A stretch of DNA of 64,000 nucleotides, taken from NCBI GenBank assembly GCA_043424615.1, contig JBHWOX010000025.1, positions 41,299 to 105,298 of the forward strand, in the 5' to 3' direction. The notes under the pieces were generated by a model. The model was not told the DNA's origin, made no database searches, and was given only the letters and a program-made list of their open reading frames with translations. This DNA comes from JAUNQW01 sp043424615. GTDB lineage: Bacteria; Bacillota; Bacilli; Lactobacillales; Carnobacteriaceae_A. Shown in pieces: positions 60,903 to 64,000 of the stretch (the first letter of the stretch is position 1; every line of letters starts with the position of its first letter). Position numbers and translations under genes: made by a program.

Positions 60903-62426
60903 TTAGTGTTTGAAGTGGCGCATGCCCGTAAAGACCACACTGATTCCTAATTCATTGGCCTTGTCGAGAACCGCTTCGTCCTGAATGGATCCTCCGGGTT
61001 GGATAATGGCCTTGATGCCATAGTCAGCCAGAGTCTCAATGGTGTCTTCAAAGAAGAAACCATCAGAAGCAGCGACCGCCCCTTCCAAGGACTGTTCCGA
61101 ACGTTCCAAAGCCTTTTCTAAGGCCCAGACCCGCCGAACTTCCCCGTGACCGAGACCTAAAGTTGCTCCATCCTTAGCAATTACAATGCCATTAGACGCA
61201 ATGTGCTTAGCCACCCGCCAAGCAAAGTCTAAAGAGGCTTTTTCTTCTGGGCTCACTGGACGGTCAGTTTTTAATTCGAATTTTTGGTCCTGGTAAATTT
61301 CCAAGTCTTTTTCTTGAACCAAGAGCCCATCCAAAGACTGGCGAAAGTGTAGTCCTGCCTTTTGTTCTTCAGCGATTCTAGGCATTTCAATCAGACGGAT
61401 ATTTTTCTTAGTCGTTAAACGTGCCAAAGCATCCTCTTGGAATGAAGGAGCGACCACAATTTCTAAAAAGATGTCATGCAAGAGCTCAGCTGTTTCTAAA
61501 TCAACTGGACGGTTGAGGGCAATAATTCCACCATAAATGGATTCCGTGTCCGTGCGGTAGGCCTTAGCATAGGCTTCAGCTAGACTGTCACCTACTGCCA
61601 CCCCACATGGGTTAGCATGTTTGACAGCTACTGCAGCAGGCTGGTCGAATTCCTTAACTAAATCAATGGCCGCTTTCATGTCGTTGAAATTATTATAAGA
61701 CAAGGCCTTGCCGTGTAACTGCTCCATCTCATATTCTTTTTCTAGAGGATGGCTGTAGAACACAGCTTTTTGGTGGGGGTTTTCCCCATAACGCAACTCT
61801 TCACTGAAGCGGTAAGGCTGGGTGAAGTAAGGAGGAAAGTCAATATGCCCCCGGTCAAGGAAATAACGAGCAATCATGGCATCGTAATAGGCGGTTAAGG
61901 CAAAAGCCTTGGTTGCTAATTTGGCCCGTTTATCTTCCGTCATTTGGTCATGACGTAGGGCTTCAATCACTAAGTCATAGTCCTCAACAGCCGTAACAAT
62001 AATCACATCTTGATAATTTTTAGCGGCCGCTCTGACCATGCTAGGCCCGCCGATATCAATATTTTCAATAATGTCTTGTTGAGAGGAGTCGGGATTGTTG
62101 ACCGTTTTTTCAAAAGGATAAAGATTATTAACCACCATATCGATGGACTGGATTCCTAAGTCTCGTAAATCTTCTTGGTCTTCTTCCTTGTCGCGGCGGT
62201 TTAAAATGCCTGCATGGATGGCCGGATGCAAACTTTTTACCCGTCCTCCTAAAATTTCAGGCGATTGGGTCACTTCCTCAACCCCAATCACTTCTAGCCC
62301 TTCTTCCTTCAGTAGGGCTTCGGTTCCGCCAGTAGAAATAATTTCCCAACCTAATTCAATCAATGCTTTCGCAAAATCAACGATATAAGATTTATCATAA
62401 ACGGAAATCAGTGCTCGTTTTTTCAT
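60903..62426 (-). CDS. purH: AICAR transformylase / IMP cyclohydrolase
   Basis: Last two steps to IMP. The 507 residues have an N-terminal IMP cyclohydrolase domain (ALISVYDKSYIVD, STGGTEALL, GGRVKSLHPAIHAGIL) and a C-terminal transformylase with KHANPCGVAVG near residue 265 and FFFEDTIETLADYGI. I prefer the second of two adjacent ATGs (62426), 5 bases from GGAGG. It stands alone rather than in a large pur operon, divergent from guaB, so IMP making and use are encoded back to back. Confidence 0.96.
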   Translation of the reverse strand: MKKRALISVYDKSYIVDFAKALIELGWEIISTGGTEALLKEEGLEVIGVEEVTQSPEILGGRVKSLHPAIHAGILNRRDKEEDQEDLRDLGIQSIDMVVNNLYPFEKTVNNPDSSQQDIIENIDIGGPSMVRAAAKNYQDVIIVTAVEDYDLVIEALRHDQMTEDKRAKLATKAFALTAYYDAMIARYFLDRGHIDFPPYFTQPYRFSEELRYGENPHQKAVFYSHPLEKEYEMEQLHGKALSYNNFNDMKAAIDLVKEFDQPAAVAVKHANPCGVAVGDSLAEAYAKAYRTDTESIYGGIIALNRPVDLETAELLHDIFLEIVVAPSFQEDALARLTTKKNIRLIEMPRIAEEQKAGLHFRQSLDGLLVQEKDLEIYQDQKFELKTDRPVSPEEKASLDFAWRVAKHIASNGIVIAKDGATLGLGHGEVRRVWALEKALERSEQSLEGAVAASDGFFFEDTIETLADYGIKAIIQPGGSIQDEAVLDKANELGISVVFTGMRHFKH

Positions 62427-62529
62427 CATAGCCTCCCAAGGGTGTCCTTTTTTCTATGTCCATCTTATACTAAAATTTATAATAATAACAAGAAAGAGTT
62501 ACAGCGCACGCTTTTTTATCTTGCAAAAA

Positions 62530-62559
62530 TTGTCTGAGAGTGTTAATTTGGTGTATACT
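62530..62559 (+). promoter_or_regulatory. Promoter of guaB
   Basis: -35 TTGTCT (62530-62535), 18-base spacer and -10 TATACT (62554-62559), followed by a leader of about 27 bases with GGAGGG before guaB. Confidence 0.55.
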
Positions 62560-62592
62560 AATTAAGGTAATAAATAATGGAGGGATGTAAAA

Positions 62593-64000
62593 ATGTCAGC
62601 ATGGGAAAGTAAATTTGACCGCGAAGGAATCACATTCGATGATGTTTTATTAGTGCCAGCTAAATCTAATGTCTTACCTAATGATGTCGACTTAGAAGTA
62701 GACCTAGCACCTAATTTACACTTGAATGTACCGATTATCAGTGCGGGTATGGATACGGTAACAGAATCTGCCATGGCCATTTCAATTAGCCGCCAAGGTG
62801 GTTTAGGCGTGATCCATAAAAATATGACCATTGAACAACAAGCTAATGAAGTGAAAATTGTTAAGCGGTCTGAAAACGGGGTTATCTTAGATCCTTTCTA
62901 CCTTAGCCCAGAACACTTAATCCAAGACGCTGAAGACTTGATGGCGAAATACCGTATCTCTGGTGTGCCGATTGTGAAGTCAAAAGATGATTTGACTCTG
63001 GTTGGTATTTTAACTAACCGTGACTTACGCTTTATCGAAGATTATGACCAACCGATTAAAAATCATATGACTTCTGAAGAGTTGGTGACGGCACCTAAAG
63101 GAACAACCTTAGAAGAAGCTAAAGAAATCTTGCACCATCACCGCATTGAAAAATTACCTCTCGTCAATGAGAACAATGAACTCAGCGGTTTAATTACCAT
63201 CAAAGATATTGAAAAAGTGTACGAATATCCTGCCGCAGCTAAAGATGACCACGGACGCTTATTGGTTGCAGCTGCCATTGGAATCACAACGGACACCTTC
63301 GAACGTGCTGAAGCCTTAATTGATGCTGGTGCTGACGCCTTAGTCGTTGATACCGCTCATGGTCACTCAGAAGGGGTTATCCGTAAAATTAAAGAAATTC
63401 GTGAAGAATATCCTGATGTCACCATTATTGCAGGTAATGTCGCGACAGCTGAAGCGACCCGTGCCCTCTTTGATGTTGGCGTTGACGTCGTTAAAGTAGG
63501 GATCGGACCAGGCTCCATCTGTACCACCCGTGTTGTCGCTGGTGTCGGTGTCCCTCAATTATCTGCTGTTTATGAATGTGCCGATGCTGCTAAAGAATAT
63601 GGCAAAGCCATCATCGCAGACGGTGGAATCAAATACTCTGGTGACATTGTCAAAGCCCTTGCAGCAGGTGGACATGCCGTCATGTTAGGATCTATGCTAG
63701 CAGGTACCGACGAATCTCCAGGCGACTTCGAAATTTTCCAAGGCCGTCGCTATAAAACTTACCGCGGTATGGGAAGTATTGGAGCGATGAGACGTGGATC
63801 TTCTGACCGTTACTTCCAAGGTAAGACTGAAGCCAACAAACTTGTCCCAGAAGGAATCGAAGGACGAGTAGAATACCAAGGCTCTGTCCAAGATATCATC
63901 TTCCAAATGGTGGGCGGAATCCGCGCAGGAATGGGTTATGTTGGAGCTGCTGACCTTGCTCATCTCAGAGAAGAAGCCCAATTCGTTAAAATTTCAACTC
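62593..64000 (+). CDS. guaB: IMP dehydrogenase (cut by window edge)
   Basis: Converts IMP to XMP, the first committed step to GMP. The 469 residues in the window are nearly the whole enzyme; about 20 C-terminal residues are missing past the right edge. The frame opens MSAWESKFDREGITFDDVLL, has two CBS domains (about 95-210, with GVPIVKSK and ITIKDIEK), the phosphate loop and the catalytic cysteine C310 in GSICTTRVVAGVG, then GGIKYSGD and the RYFQGK flap. The start has GGAGGG 7 bases before it. Confidence 0.97.
   Translation, partial: MSAWESKFDREGITFDDVLLVPAKSNVLPNDVDLEVDLAPNLHLNVPIISAGMDTVTESAMAISISRQGGLGVIHKNMTIEQQANEVKIVKRSENGVILDPFYLSPEHLIQDAEDLMAKYRISGVPIVKSKDDLTLVGILTNRDLRFIEDYDQPIKNHMTSEELVTAPKGTTLEEAKEILHHHRIEKLPLVNENNELSGLITIKDIEKVYEYPAAAKDDHGRLLVAAAIGITTDTFERAEALIDAGADALVVDTAHGHSEGVIRKIKEIREEYPDVTIIAGNVATAEATRALFDVGVDVVKVGIGPGSICTTRVVAGVGVPQLSAVYECADAAKEYGKAIIADGGIKYSGDIVKALAAGGHAVMLGSMLAGTDESPGDFEIFQGRRYKTYRGMGSIGAMRRGSSDRYFQGKTEANKLVPEGIEGRVEYQGSVQDIIFQMVGGIRAGMGYVGAADLAHLREEAQFVKIST

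Noticed and set aside
1..64000. tRNA, rRNA, CRISPR arrays, insertion sequences, att sites
   Set aside because: None recognised on reading both strands; gaps are short and filled by promoters, leaders and terminators.

Overview
The window is a low-GC Gram-positive chromosome segment from the order Lactobacillales. Evidence: CcpA-type cre sites, a CtsR operator, a LexA/DinR-type SOS box, HPr kinase, the whiA-yvcK-rapZ cluster, a lysine riboswitch, a T-box leader, comFA-comFC and long-form hpf. A family close to Aerococcus/Facklamia is my guess only. Nearly everything is on the minus strand. No rRNA, tRNA, insertion sequence, prophage or CRISPR array was seen.

Layout. 1-5.6 kb: lower glycolysis (gap-pgk-tpiA-gpmI-eno; eno is cut by the window edge). 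The GAPDH has a cofactor pocket resembling NADP-accepting enzymes, and a cre sits at its promoter. 5.9-9.4 kb: clpP behind a CtsR box, then rapZ-yvcK-whiA. 9.5-19.2 kb: phosphoglucomutase, the polyphosphate pair ppx-ppk, trxB, galU and hprK-lgt. 19.3-24.1 kb: ilvE, two small membrane proteins, and uvrA behind a LexA box. 24.2-32.2 kb: the phosphate regulon (phoP-phoR, pstS-C-A-B-phoU and a second separately promoted phoU), with PhoP-type TTTACA repeats before pstS and before the separate phoU. Its PstS looks circularly permuted. 32.4-38.5 kb: a GlsB-like membrane protein and the lysine pathway lysA-asd-dapB-ddh under a lysine riboswitch, then alr. 38.5-47.1 kb: ftsE-ftsX, prfB (programmed frameshift), secA, hpf (cre between -35 and -10), comFA-comFC. 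47.2-54.6 kb: yigZ, an LCP-family cell-wall ligase, nagB, pncB-nadE, proB-proA.

54.6-60.6 kb is the most unusual part. A tight four-gene corrinoid operon encodes a B12-binding protein, a short UroD-fold protein without zinc ligands, an intact MtaA/CmuA-type zinc methyltransferase and an ASKHA corrinoid-activation ATPase without an iron-sulfur domain. It runs, with no visible terminator, into a T-box with a probable Met specifier in front of metY (homocysteine synthesis). This suggests a cobalamin-dependent methyl-transfer route tied to methionine supply; the methyl donor and acceptor are not shown by the sequence. After metY lies an orphan transcription unit with a strong promoter, a structured leader, a terminator touching a Shine-Dalgarno site, two micro-ORFs and a final terminator. 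The window ends with purH and most of guaB.

The best candidates for something undescribed are the corrinoid operon with its degenerate partner, the permuted PstS, and the orphan micro-ORF unit.
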